Counted from the first letter of the stretch, positions 34,967-43,648 are shown. The stretch is DNA of 64,000 bases from Janthinobacterium sp. 344 (GCF_900112025.1 NZ_FOKL01000007.1:62001-126000); one strand, 5' to 3'. Notes: a model not told the origin generated them from the letters alone. Translations and numbers: made by a program.

Positions 34967-37474
34967 TCAGAACTGGTAGCGCACGCTCAAGGCCACCTTG
35001 CGCGCCGGGCCATGCATGCCCGAGTACCACCAGTCCGAGACCGAGGCCGTGTACTGCTTGTCGAACAGGTTGGCCACGTTCACGGTGGCAGACAGCTTGT
35101 CGCTGACGTCGTAGCGCGCCATCAGGCTGGCCACCGAATACGCCTTTTGCTCCCAGTGAAAGGTGCGCTCGACCTGCCACGCATCGATGTCGGAATACAC
35201 GCGGCTTTGCCAATTCACGCCGCCGCCCACCGTCAATCGATGCAGCTCGCCGGGCAGGCGCCAGGTGGTCCACAGTTTTACCAGGTGGCGCGGGAAGGTG
35301 GTCTGGATCGCCTTGCCTTCCGCATTGTCCGTCTGGCTGTACGACCACGAGGCCGACACATTCCAGTTCGGCGTGATGGCGCCCGTCGCTTCCAGGTCGA
35401 TGCCCTGGGTATCGGCGCCCTTGATGGTGCGGAAGGCCGGATCGCTGGAGCCGGGCAGGGTGTGGCCCGGGTCCGTTTCAGCGAGGTTTTTCTGGCGGAT
35501 CAGATACACCGCCGCGGCCGTGTTCAGGCGGCCATCGAGCCAGCCGCTCTTGATGCCCGCTTCATAGGTCTTGCCTTCGCGCGGCGCCAGCAGCTTGCCA
35601 TGGCGGTCTTGCGAGGCTTGCGGCTGATAGATGGTGGAGTAGCTGGCGTAGGCGCTGTGCGTGGCGTCGATGTCGAACACCAGGCCGCCGTACGGCGTGA
35701 AGACGCTGCTGTCCGATGCCGGCGACGCGCTGAAAAATGGCACGCCAGGCGCGTCCGAGATGTAGTTTTCGCTGTAGCGCAGCACCTTGGCGCCGGCGAT
35801 CAGTTTCAGGCGCTCGGACAGGTTGAGGCGCGTGGCGGCATACGCGCTGGCCTGGCGGCGCGTGCTGTCGTAGGTGACGAAGGTGTCGCCAAACACGGGC
35901 GTCGCCTGGCGGTTCCAGCGGTACAGGTTGACGGGCTGGCCCTGGATGTTCTTGTCGAAGCGGCCATCCGTCGTGCTTTGGAACTCGTTGTAGTCCATGC
36001 CCAGCACCAGTTCGTGCTGGCGGCCGAAGGCGCTGAACGGTCCGCGCACGTTGACGTCCACGCTGTTGACCCTGAGATCATAATCGCGGTAGTCGGCGCT
36101 CATGCGCAGGCCATCGCCCGTGGCCTGGTCGGGAAAGCTGCCGCTCACGTTCATGAACACGGAGCGCTCTTCCTGCGACGACTGCACGCGGCTGGCCGAG
36201 ATTTTCAAGGTCCAGTCGTTCGCCAGCGCGTGTTCCAGGGTGGCGAACAGGTCGGTCGAATTGCTGCCGAAACGGTTCGACGTGGCGGCCGGGCTGAAGG
36301 AGCGGGGCAGGTCCGTCATGGCGCCATTGCTGTAGAACACAGGGAAGCCCAGGTAGGACAGGGAGCCTTTCGAGCGCTTGCGCTGGTGCGTCACCCCGGC
36401 CGTCAGTGTCGTGCCGCTGGCGAGATCGGCCTCGATCACGCCATACACGATTTTTTTGTCATGGCTGTAGGCCTCGATGATGCTGCCGGCTTCTTCATAC
36501 AGTGTCACCAGGCGGCCGCGCACCGTGCCCGCTTCGTTGAGCGGGCCGGAAATATCGGCCACGCCGCGCCGCTCGTCGCGGGAAGCCAGTTCCCCCTCGA
36601 GCGAGGCCTGGAACTGCGCCGTCGGCTTCTTGCGCACCATGTTGATGGCGCCCGAGGCGTCGCCCGCGCCCGTCATCAGGCCGGAGGCGCCGCGCAGCAC
36701 TTCGATGCGGTCGTACAGCGCCATGTCGGCCAGGCTTTGCGACGGTATCGCATTGAGGCCCAGGTTTTCCGAGTGCGTGTTGACGCCGTCGAGCTGGTAA
36801 TTGGTGATCGCATAGCCGCGCGAGGTAAAGCCCGAGCGTTCGCTGCCCAGCGAGAACAGCGTGATGCCCGGCGTTTGCGCCATGACTTGCGCGATGGTGT
36901 TCAAGCCCTGGTCCTGCATGCGCTGCTGCGTGATGACGCTGACCGATTGCGGCGTTTCCCTGATCGACAGGCCCAGCGGCGTGGCCGTGGCGACCGGCAG
37001 GGGGGAGACGTAGGCGCCCGAACCTTCGGTGGCGTCCTGCTGCGCCTTGACCGACACTTCCGGCATCATCGACAGCGCTTCACCGCCCGCGGCCACATCG
37101 GCCGGGCGCAGCACGTAGCTGCCATTGGCGCTGCGCTCGGCCTTCAGGCCTGTGCCGCGCAGCACGCCATTCAGGGCGGCCAGCACGTCGTGGCGGCCGT
37201 TCAAGCCCGGCGAGGTCTTGCCGCGCGTCTGTTCCGGCGTGAAGCTGAGGATGACCCGCGACTGGCTGGCGACCTGGCGCAGCGCCGCCGCCAAGTCGCC
37301 GGCGGGCACCTGGAAGTCGAGCGTGGCCGCAGCCGCAGCCGCGCTTTCCTGCGCCAGCGCGGGCGCGGGCATGGTCAGCAGCAGGGCCGAACCGAGGAAG
37401 ACGAACTGCATGGCATGCGCCATGCGCGTGCGCGGCGGGCGTGGCCGGGATCTGGAAGACATAACTGGAGACAT
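34967..37474 (-). CDS. TonB-dependent siderophore receptor with signalling domain
   Basis: An 835-residue outer-membrane receptor (FpvA/FecA class). A signal peptide ends near PAPALAQ, then comes an STN domain (LDFQVPAGDLAAALRQVASQ, about residues 52-71), which contacts FecR proteins and signals occupancy. A TonB-box-like region follows, then the plug (TPQSVSVITQQRMQDQGL, RGYAITNYQLDGV) and a 22-strand barrel ending in VALSVRYQF with terminal Phe. It is the third gene of the Fur box, sigma, FecR, receptor set. The ligand is probably a ferric siderophore of unknown type. Confidence 0.93.
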   Translation of the reverse strand: MSPVMSSRSRPRPPRTRMAHAMQFVFLGSALLLTMPAPALAQESAAAAAATLDFQVPAGDLAAALRQVASQSRVILSFTPEQTRGKTSPGLNGRHDVLAALNGVLRGTGLKAERSANGSYVLRPADVAAGGEALSMMPEVSVKAQQDATEGSGAYVSPLPVATATPLGLSIRETPQSVSVITQQRMQDQGLNTIAQVMAQTPGITLFSLGSERSGFTSRGYAITNYQLDGVNTHSENLGLNAIPSQSLADMALYDRIEVLRGASGLMTGAGDASGAINMVRKKPTAQFQASLEGELASRDERRGVADISGPLNEAGTVRGRLVTLYEEAGSIIEAYSHDKKIVYGVIEADLASGTTLTAGVTHQRKRSKGSLSYLGFPVFYSNGAMTDLPRSFSPAATSNRFGSNSTDLFATLEHALANDWTLKISASRVQSSQEERSVFMNVSGSFPDQATGDGLRMSADYRDYDLRVNSVDVNVRGPFSAFGRQHELVLGMDYNEFQSTTDGRFDKNIQGQPVNLYRWNRQATPVFGDTFVTYDSTRRQASAYAATRLNLSERLKLIAGAKVLRYSENYISDAPGVPFFSASPASDSSVFTPYGGLVFDIDATHSAYASYSTIYQPQASQDRHGKLLAPREGKTYEAGIKSGWLDGRLNTAAAVYLIRQKNLAETDPGHTLPGSSDPAFRTIKGADTQGIDLEATGAITPNWNVSASWSYSQTDNAEGKAIQTTFPRHLVKLWTTWRLPGELHRLTVGGGVNWQSRVYSDIDAWQVERTFHWEQKAYSVASLMARYDVSDKLSATVNVANLFDKQYTASVSDWWYSGMHGPARKVALSVRYQF

Positions 37475-37576
37475 GATTACCTTGTGTTGGAGTCGTCAAA
37501 AAAGAACGTTGCCTACACAGGTCACGCGAGAAACGCAAACGGGTACTTTTTTTTGCGGCGCACGCCAAATATTTTT

Positions 37577-38584
37577 TCAGCGCTGCTGGCGCGCCTCCAC
37601 CTGCACCCAGTAGCGCGTGCGCAGGCGCACGTCGACGGGCAGGGAATTGGGCAGCGACAGCAGCACCGCGTCCAGGTCGGCCAGCGGGAAGACGCCGGAG
37701 ATGCGCAGCCTGGCAACGGCGTCGTCGCAGCCCAGCAAGCCATGGCGGTAGCGGCTCAATTCGTGCAGGAAGTCGCGCAGCGGCATGCCGTCGGCCAGCA
37801 GCAGGCCCTGGCGCCAGGCCCAGATATCGGGCGTGACGGCGTGCGCGGGCAGGGTCTGCTGCGCCGTCATGCCGCCGCCCTGGCCCGCGCGGATCACCAG
37901 GCTGCCATCGCCATGGCGCGGCGTCAGCCTGACGGCGCCTTCCTCGACGGCGACCGTGCTGCGCTCGTCCCCCTGCCGCACAGAGTAGCGCGTGCCCAGC
38001 GCCTGCGCGTGGCCATGCGCGGTCTCGACGAGGAAGGGGCGGTAGGGCACGCCCGTTTCGCGGGCGGTGGCGATGAACACTTCGCCCTGCACCAGCTGCA
38101 GCAGGCGCTGCGTGCCCGTAAAGCGAATGTTGACGGCGCTGCCGCTGTTCAGGTGCGCGCGGCTGCCATCGGGCAGGGTCAGCTCGCGGCGCTCGCCCAC
38201 GCCGGTGGACGCGTCGGCCAGCGCGGCGCGGGCAAAGCCGGGCGCGTATTCCGGGCGCGCGCCGAACCAGCCCGCGACGCCGATGCTGGCCATGCAGGCC
38301 AGCAGCTGCAGGCTTTTGCGGCGCGATGCGGGGCGCGACATGGGGCCGTGCAGCAGCGCCTTGCGGCTTGCCTGCGCATCGAGTTCCCGCAGGCCGCCGC
38401 TGACGTGCTCGATGTGGCGCCACGCCCGTTCATGCTCGGGGTGCGCCTGGCGCCAGTGCCGCCACGCGGTTTGTTCCGCCGGCGTGGCGGCACCGCTCAT
38501 CAGGGTGGTCAGCCATTCGGCCGCCTGCATGGCGATGGCCAGGTCGATGGGCTGGCCGTTGGCATAGACTTTCGCGCCGCGCAT
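37577..38584 (-). CDS. FecR-family anti-sigma / sensor protein
   Basis: FecR proteins relay the receptor signal to the ECF sigma factor. This one has 335 residues: a cytoplasmic N terminus (DUF4880-like, AAEWLTTLMSGAATPAEQTA with WRHWRQAHPEHERAW), a single membrane helix near residue 95 (LQLLACMASIGVAGWFG), and a periplasmic FecR domain (ELTLPDGSRAHLNSGSAVNI). The start ATG at 38584 is one base after the sigma stop (TGACATG), so the two are translationally linked. A further in-frame ATG 10 codons upstream lies inside the sigma gene. Confidence 0.92.
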   Translation of the reverse strand: MRGAKVYANGQPIDLAIAMQAAEWLTTLMSGAATPAEQTAWRHWRQAHPEHERAWRHIEHVSGGLRELDAQASRKALLHGPMSRPASRRKSLQLLACMASIGVAGWFGARPEYAPGFARAALADASTGVGERRELTLPDGSRAHLNSGSAVNIRFTGTQRLLQLVQGEVFIATARETGVPYRPFLVETAHGHAQALGTRYSVRQGDERSTVAVEEGAVRLTPRHGDGSLVIRAGQGGGMTAQQTLPAHAVTPDIWAWRQGLLLADGMPLRDFLHELSRYRHGLLGCDDAVARLRISGVFPLADLDAVLLSLPNSLPVDVRLRTRYWVQVEARQQR

Positions 38585-38585
38585 G

Positions 38586-39104
38586 TCAGCTGGCGGCAAA
38601 ATCGGGCACGGCAAAAAAGCACAGCAAATTGGCCTTGCTCAGGTATTTTTTGACGGAATGCGTGGTGGTGCCCAGTTCGGCGGCGATCTGCGCATACGTC
38701 ATGCCGTCGAGATGTGCGAGTAAAAAGGCGGCCCTGGCCTTGCTGGACAGCCGCTCCAGCGCGCGGTCGACCAGTTGCAGCGATTCGAGCAGGATGGACA
38801 GGGTTTCCGGCGATGGCACGCACGCCTGCGGCGCGTGCAGTAGGGCGTCCAGGTAGGCCCGTTCGAGCTCCTCGCGGCGGCAGTGATTGGCCAGCAGGCG
38901 GCTGGCGATGGTGGCCAGGAAGGGGCGCGGCTGCAGGATCTCCGCGCTGCTGCGCGCGACGAGCACCTTGAGGAAAGTGTCTTGCGCCAGGTCGCCCGCC
39001 AGTCCCGCATCGTGCAGGCGCCGCTTCAGCCAGCGCAGCAGCCAGGAATGGTGCTCGGCATACAGCGCGTGAAAGTCGGAGGGCGGGGCGGCGGCGGACA
39101 GCAT
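38586..39104 (-). CDS. ECF sigma factor, FecI-like
   Basis: A 172-residue ECF sigma factor. Region 2 is LYAEHHSWLLRWLKRRLHDAG to AQDTFLKVL (about residues 14-46) and region 4 has ERLSSKARAAFLLAHLDGMT followed by the helix-turn-helix AQIAAELGTTTHSVKKYL. It is expected to direct transcription of the downstream receptor gene when the siderophore is bound. It starts 20 nt after a perfect Fur box, so it is iron-repressed. Confidence 0.93.
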   Translation of the reverse strand: MLSAAAPPSDFHALYAEHHSWLLRWLKRRLHDAGLAGDLAQDTFLKVLVARSSAEILQPRPFLATIASRLLANHCRREELERAYLDALLHAPQACVPSPETLSILLESLQLVDRALERLSSKARAAFLLAHLDGMTYAQIAAELGTTTHSVKKYLSKANLLCFFAVPDFAAS

Positions 39105-39123
39105 GATCGATGCACAATGATCT

Positions 39124-39144
39124 AAATGAGAATTGTTCTCATTT
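39124..39144 (-). promoter_or_regulatory. Fur box upstream of the ECF sigma gene
   Basis: AAATGAGAA TTG TTCTCATTT is a perfect 9-bp inverted repeat with a 3-nt centre. It matches the Fur consensus half-site pattern, and it lies 20 nt before the sigma start codon. Confidence 0.85.
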
Positions 39145-39293
39145 TAACTGAGCGGCACATGGCAGGCAATCAGGGAAAGCGCGGCGTTGTTGAAATGCGA
39201 CTGCGGCGTGGCTGCGCACCTTTGTAAAAGTTTCTGGAGCGCAAGCTTTCATGTGAGAAAATGCGGCTTGTCGATGTGAGGCGGAGCGAAAAG

Positions 39294-39956
39294 ATGATGT
39301 GGATGGTTGGCGGTGCCCTGGTTCTCTTGATCGCCAGATTTTTATGGTTGGGCTACTTCCACCGGGTGAACGCGATGTCGCGCCAGGCGGAACTGATGAA
39401 CTGGATCGACATCGGCCGGGTGTCGAATGCGAATGGCGGCAAGGATATTTTGCTGGCGCGTAATGAGCGCGGCGTGCGGATCGACTGGCGCACGGGGGAG
39501 GTGTGGCTGATGAATCCGAAAGTGGCCGAGCCCTTCGCCGATTTCCTCGCCGTCGAACGCTGGCTGACCCTGCGCGACATGGCGCCCGCCGCCAAACCGG
39601 CCGAGGCCGCTCCCGCGCCGGTGGAACCCGAGCCCACGCCGGACCCGGGTCCCGTGCGCGATAGCTTGCCTGTCTTCCAGCAAAAGGTCGATGACTGCCT
39701 GGCGAAGGCGGAGGGCGGGCAGGAATTGCTGGAAACGAAGCAGGCGTTCGAAGCGGGCAGCGAGCCGTATCTGGAAGCGTCGACGGAATTGAGCAAGGTG
39801 GCGCTGGAGCTGGACGTGTCGCCGGGCATGGTTGCCACCTTTCACATCAGCGCGCTGGCCGCCCTGACCGAGACGACGGGCGCCGACAAGCTCGAGCGGG
39901 TGGCGGCCAGCCTGCAGGCGGCGGCGCGGCAGATCAGGGCCAGCGTCACCTCGTAA
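39294..39956 (+). CDS. Membrane-anchored protein of unknown function
   Basis: A 220-residue protein. A single N-terminal membrane helix (MVGGALVLLIARFLWLGYF) is followed by a soluble domain with DIGRVSNANGGKDILLARNE and a Pro/Ala/Glu-rich linker (about residues 97-118). A C-terminal alpha-helical part has AALTETTGADKLERVAASLQ. I prefer ATG 39294, which has GGAG 7 nt upstream and places the helix at the N terminus; an ATG at 39261 adds 11 residues. No family is recognised. A bidirectional terminator follows. Confidence 0.65.
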   Translation: MMWMVGGALVLLIARFLWLGYFHRVNAMSRQAELMNWIDIGRVSNANGGKDILLARNERGVRIDWRTGEVWLMNPKVAEPFADFLAVERWLTLRDMAPAAKPAEAAPAPVEPEPTPDPGPVRDSLPVFQQKVDDCLAKAEGGQELLETKQAFEAGSEPYLEASTELSKVALELDVSPGMVATFHISALAALTETTGADKLERVAASLQAAARQIRASVTS

Positions 39957-39979
39957 AAGTACGGGGCAGGCCCGGAATG

Positions 39980-40018
39980 AAAAAACCGCTGAAGCCCTTG
40001 CAGGCATCAGCGGTTTTT
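39980..40018. terminator. Bidirectional intrinsic terminator
   Basis: AAAAAACCGCTGA and TCAGCGGTTTTT form a 12-bp stem with A and T runs on both sides. It ends the rightward membrane-protein gene and the leftward initiator tRNA (40025-40101). Confidence 0.85.
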
Positions 40019-40024
40019 ATGTAT

Positions 40025-40101
40025 TGGTTGCGGGGACAGGATTTGAACCTGTGACCTTCGGGTTATGAGCCCGACGAGCTGCCAGACTGCTCCACCCCGC
40101 A
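40025..40101 (-). tRNA. tRNA-fMet (CAT), copy 1
   Basis: A 77-nt gene with encoded CCA. Initiator hallmarks are the three G-C pairs of the anticodon stem (TCGGG / CCCGA around CTCATAA) and the A11-T24 pair of the D stem. Position 1 is T opposite A72, which gives a weak pair instead of the usual C1-A72 mismatch. Confidence 0.93.
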
Positions 40102-40163
40102 GGCGAATTATAACCGAGTTTGCTGCATTGCGGGAATGATCTTTGCCTGGCCTGCCGCATCGC

Positions 40164-40655
40164 TTATTTTTGCTTGAAAACCGTGGCCGTTCCCCGGAGG
40201 GTAAACGGCGTGCCCATGTGGACTTCCTTGCCGTGCAGTGTATACGGCAGGAAGGTGATGACCGAATAGCCATCGCGATGGTCGAGCGCCACGGCTATCG
40301 CATCGGATTGCTTGCCGGACGAGGGCAGGGGCACGGTGGCGTCATATACGAGGGCGGTGGTCTTGTATTCGCCGTCGGCGGCGCCTTGCGCAAGGGCTTC
40401 CTGTATCTGCTTGATGAGGTCGGCCGGCAATAGTCCGGCCGTGCCTGTGCTTACTGGCATGAGGACGAATTTGTCGGTCTGCTGCAGGGCCGCGCCGAGC
40501 GGCAGGAAATGGCCTTGCTTTTCAAGCTGTATCCTGGCCAAGGGAGTGACGAACGCTTGCAGATATTCGGCATCCCGCTGCGCCTGGGATTGGGCTTGTG
40601 CCGTGGCGGACAAGCACAGGATGGCCAGCAGGGCGGCAGTGCGGCATGCTTTCAA
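40164..40655 (-). CDS. Small secreted protein of unknown function
   Basis: A 163-residue exported protein (signal peptide ending ATAQAQS). Features are YLQAFVTPLARIQLEKQG, FLPLGAALQQTDKFVLMP and the final strand-rich HMGTPFTLRGTATVFKQK. The start is a TTG, supported by GAGGG about 7 nt upstream. No family is recognised. It lies between the two identical initiator tRNA genes, on the same strand. Confidence 0.65.
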   Translation of the reverse strand: MKACRTAALLAILCLSATAQAQSQAQRDAEYLQAFVTPLARIQLEKQGHFLPLGAALQQTDKFVLMPVSTGTAGLLPADLIKQIQEALAQGAADGEYKTTALVYDATVPLPSSGKQSDAIAVALDHRDGYSVITFLPYTLHGKEVHMGTPFTLRGTATVFKQK

Positions 40656-40726
40656 GGCGTCGCCCTCGTAGAATTAAAATGGCAATTTAACATGGCTGCG
40701 CAGGATGGGCCAGAGCGGGCCGGAAT

Positions 40727-40768
40727 GAAAAAAACCGCCGAGTCCCTTGCAGGAATCAGCGGTTTTTT
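40727..40768. terminator. Bidirectional terminator, second copy
   Basis: AAAAAACCGC and GCGGTTTTTT form a 10-bp stem. Sequence and position mirror the terminator at 39980-40018, so it was duplicated together with the tRNA. Confidence 0.8.
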
Positions 40769-40775
40769 CTGTATC

Positions 40776-40852
40776 TGGTTGCGGGGACAGGATTTGAACC
40801 TGTGACCTTCGGGTTATGAGCCCGACGAGCTGCCAGACTGCTCCACCCCGCA
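40776..40852 (-). tRNA. tRNA-fMet (CAT), copy 2
   Basis: Identical to copy 1 over 77 nt, including T1-A72 and the GGG/CCC anticodon stem. About 25 nt of 5' flank are also nearly the same, indicating duplication of a tRNA-plus-terminator segment. Confidence 0.93.
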
Positions 40853-40908
40853 GGCGAATTATAGCGGGGTTTGCTGCAATGCGCAATGGCAGAGTTTCAG
40901 ATCCCGTA

Positions 40909-42087
40909 TCAGGCGGCCGCCAGGCGCCACAGCGAGGTGACTTCCTTCGAGCGCGCCGCGTGCAGGCTGTCGGTGGCGTCTTGCGCGCGCGGGTGCGTGG
41001 GCTTCACGTCCAGGCGGTCGACGACCTTCAAGCCCGCTTGCGTTATCCATTCCAGCAATTGCGCGCGCGGGCGCAGGCCCAGGTGCTCGGCCAGGTCGGA
41101 CAGGATCAGCCAGCCTTCGCCGCCTGGTTCCAGGTGGCCGGCCAGGCCGGCCAGGAAACCGCGCAGCATGCGGCTGTCCGGATCGTAGACGGCGTATTCG
41201 ATCGGCGAGCTTGGGCGTGCCGGCAGCCATGGCGGATTGCACACCACGAGCGGCGCGCGGCCGGCAGGGAACAGGTCGGCTTGCACCACCTCGACCTTGT
41301 CGGCCAGGTCCAGGCGGGCCAGGTTTTCGCGCGCGCAGGACAGGGCGCGCGGGTCCTGGTCGGTGGCGACGATGCGTTCGATGCCGCGCTGCGCCAGCAC
41401 GGCGGCCAGCACGCCCGTGCCCGTGCCGATGTCGAAGGCCAGCTTGGCGCGCGGGGGCAGGGGCGCTTCCGCCACCAGGCCCACGTATTCGCCGCGGATC
41501 GGCGCGAAGACGCCATAGTGCGGGTGGATGCGCTGGCCCAGGGCCGGCAATTCCACGCCCGTGCGGCGCCATTCATGCGCGCCGATCAGGCCCAGCAGTT
41601 CGCGCAGCGAGGCGACGAACGCTTCTTCGCCGCGGCCATACGCTTCATTGCAGGCCAGTTTCACGTCCGGCGCGCGGCGCAGCGGAATCGTGTAGTCGGC
41701 GTCAAACGGCAGCAGCAGCATGGCCAGGGTGCGGGCGCGCTGCGACTGGGCCTGGCGGTGCAGGTGGAACGCTTCCGTGGCGGACGGCTCCGGCTTGGCC
41801 AGCTTGGCGGCCTTGGCTTTTTTACTCGGCTTGTCGTTCTTGTGGTCGGCGCGCCGCGCCAGCGCCTGCAGCAGCTGGCGCGCATTCTGGAAGTCGCCGC
41901 GCCACAGCATGGCCGTGCCTTCGCAGGCCAGGCGGTAGGCCTGGTCGGCCGTCGTGCGGTCGTCGGCGATGACGACGCGCTTGGGCGGCGGCATGCCGCT
42001 TTCCGAGCGCCAGCGGGCCGAATGCTCGGCGCCGTTTTCGCTCCAGTGGATCTGCGGATGGACGGTAGGGGAAGAAGTGTCGGACAT
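40909..42087 (-). CDS. Class I SAM-dependent methyltransferase
   Basis: A 392-residue methyltransferase. Motif I is AFDIGTGTGVLAAVLA near residue 220, the acidic end of strand 2 is ATDQD, and the catalytic motif is VVCNPPWLPARPS near residue 285. The NPPW tetrad is typical of enzymes that methylate exocyclic amino groups of nucleic acids or glutamine side chains (RlmG, RsmC, PrmC relatives). The target is not determined. An ATG at 42087 is chosen over an upstream TTG. The N-terminal 190 residues form a separate region containing a Lys-rich linker. Confidence 0.85.
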   Translation of the reverse strand: MSDTSSPTVHPQIHWSENGAEHSARWRSESGMPPPKRVVIADDRTTADQAYRLACEGTAMLWRGDFQNARQLLQALARRADHKNDKPSKKAKAAKLAKPEPSATEAFHLHRQAQSQRARTLAMLLLPFDADYTIPLRRAPDVKLACNEAYGRGEEAFVASLRELLGLIGAHEWRRTGVELPALGQRIHPHYGVFAPIRGEYVGLVAEAPLPPRAKLAFDIGTGTGVLAAVLAQRGIERIVATDQDPRALSCARENLARLDLADKVEVVQADLFPAGRAPLVVCNPPWLPARPSSPIEYAVYDPDSRMLRGFLAGLAGHLEPGGEGWLILSDLAEHLGLRPRAQLLEWITQAGLKVVDRLDVKPTHPRAQDATDSLHAARSKEVTSLWRLAAA

Positions 42088-42146
42088 GGGTTTCAATCGA
42101 TAGAAGGTGGGCGCGCGGCATGGTCGCCTGCGCAGGCCGTCTTCTA

Positions 42147-43016
42147 TTATACGTCGCTGCCCGTGCTCGCTGTGCCGCCGGTGGCGTCCGCGCCATAGGC
42201 CTCGGCCAGCGCGCGGGCGCGCGCCTGCGCTTCCGGCGTGGATGTCGCCGCTTTCTTGCCCGCCTCGGCGGCATCAAAGCTCTTGTCCGGCTGCACCAGC
42301 TTGAGCAGACGCAAGCTGAGGCTGCCCATCAGGTCGCCCTCCTTGCCGCTGGTGCTGGAATTGCCATTGAAGATGTTGCTCTGCAATTGCTGGCCCAGCA
42401 GCTTGAACAGGTCGTGCAGATTGCCGGCGAAGTTCGTGGCGGGCAACTCCTTGGCGGGCAGGGCCCCGTCATCGGCGGAGCTGGCTTCTTCGTCGGCTTC
42501 TTGCGTTTGCTCAAGGACGCCCGCGCTGATGTTCGACTGGTATTGCACTTCCACTTCGAAATCGAAGGTCTGGCCATCGGCCGTGGTGATCTTGCCCTTG
42601 CCGACAAAGTGGGCGTTTTCATCGAGGCTGAAGGCGGCCGCGCGGCTGCTGCCGTTGGCGCCCGAGATGTTGGCGCTGCCGCTGCTGACGCTGGAACCGG
42701 CCTGCAGATCGACCGCATCGAAGGCCACGCTGGCGCCGTCGCCGAACAACTGGCGCGTCATGCTGGTAAGAAAATCCTGCGCCGCGTCGACGGTGGCGTT
42801 GCCCAGCGCATCGGTGCGCTGGGCCAGCCCCTTGGCCGACAGGTCGAGGCCATCTTTTGACAACGCCACGACGTCTTGTGTGGTGCGCTGCATCAGGGGC
42901 GAAGCGGCCAGGCCAGCCGCAGCCGTATTGGCGCCCGCTTTCGGCGGCGTTTGTCCTGCCAGGGTAGGGGCTGCAGGCTGGCGCGAGCCGGAGGTGAGGG
43001 CGAGAAGCTGGGACAT
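42147..43016 (-). CDS. Unknown Ala/Ser-rich protein (DUF5610-like)
   Basis: A 289-residue soluble protein. The low-complexity N terminus is followed by a strand-rich core ENAHFVGKGKITTADGQTFD with FEVEVQYQSNISAG, then NLHDLFKLLGQQLQSNIFNG and a charged, Ala-rich tail. The core FVGKGxITTADGQxFDFExEVQY pattern resembles what I recall as DUF5610. No signal peptide or membrane helix is seen. The function is unknown. Confidence 0.6.
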   Translation of the reverse strand: MSQLLALTSGSRQPAAPTLAGQTPPKAGANTAAAGLAASPLMQRTTQDVVALSKDGLDLSAKGLAQRTDALGNATVDAAQDFLTSMTRQLFGDGASVAFDAVDLQAGSSVSSGSANISGANGSSRAAAFSLDENAHFVGKGKITTADGQTFDFEVEVQYQSNISAGVLEQTQEADEEASSADDGALPAKELPATNFAGNLHDLFKLLGQQLQSNIFNGNSSTSGKEGDLMGSLSLRLLKLVQPDKSFDAAEAGKKAATSTPEAQARARALAEAYGADATGGTASTGSDV

Positions 43017-43087
43017 GGCCGGTTCAAAATGAGGGAAGTACCGTGATTAACGGCGCCTGCCGCCCATTCTTTAACCGAGAGTGGCTA

Positions 43088-43297
43088 TCAGTGGTGGTGC
43101 GACCAGCTGCCGTCCGCCGATTCCAGGTAGGACTTGACGGCATCGGCCTGGCCCGTGGCGTGGCGCTTGAGTTCGCCGCATGCGCAAATGCCCTGGTAGG
43201 GCTGGATATGCGAGCAGGCAGAGACTTTTTGCAGGAAGACCTGCATCGATTTGTGACATTTTACGCACTTGAAGGTGAGGCTGCGGGCGGCTTTCAT
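43088..43297 (-). CDS. Small zinc-ribbon-like protein
   Basis: A 69-residue protein with cysteine pairs KCVKCHK (residues about 10-16) and ICACGE (about 38-43), a spacing suited to a single zinc ribbon or knuckle. His-rich end SWSHHH. No family is recognised. It probably binds zinc and nucleic acid or a protein partner (inference). Confidence 0.6.
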   Translation of the reverse strand: MKAARSLTFKCVKCHKSMQVFLQKVSACSHIQPYQGICACGELKRHATGQADAVKSYLESADGSWSHHH

Positions 43298-43475
43298 GGT
43301 TTTCCTTGAACTGTTGCGGGGCGTAGCGGGTCGTTACGCGAAGGCGGCGATTTTAACGCACTCCGTCCATCGTTACACGTTGTTGCATCTGCGCCACGCA
43401 CAGGTCAACTGAATCCGTGCCGCGGCGTTGAACGTATATAGGAGGCCGCCTGGCATCCGTTGAAGAGGTAGCACC

Positions 43476-43643
43476 ATGGACAAGTGTGACAAGCAGCAGC
43501 CTGCAAAACCTGCCAAGGAACTGGTCAGGAAATGGTTGAAAGCGGAGCTGGAACAGCGCCGGCCGCCGCCCGACCCCGAGCAAATCCGCCGCGAACTGGG
43601 CTGGGACATGCTCAAGCTGTGCCGTGAGCCGGCCACGCGCTAG
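43476..43643 (+). CDS. Small charged protein, 55 residues
   Basis: A short frame starts MDKCDKQQPAKPAKELVRKW and continues with LKAELEQRRPPPDPEQIRRE and LGWDMLKLCREPATR, then TAG. It has 55 residues, rich in Lys, Arg, Glu and Pro, predicted helix-Pro-helix. GAAGAGG precedes the ATG by about 8 nt. Charge pattern and codon use look protein-like. It ends 5 bp before the convergent sbcC stop. The family is unknown. Confidence 0.6.
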   Translation: MDKCDKQQPAKPAKELVRKWLKAELEQRRPPPDPEQIRRELGWDMLKLCREPATR

Positions 43644-43648
43644 CGCTG

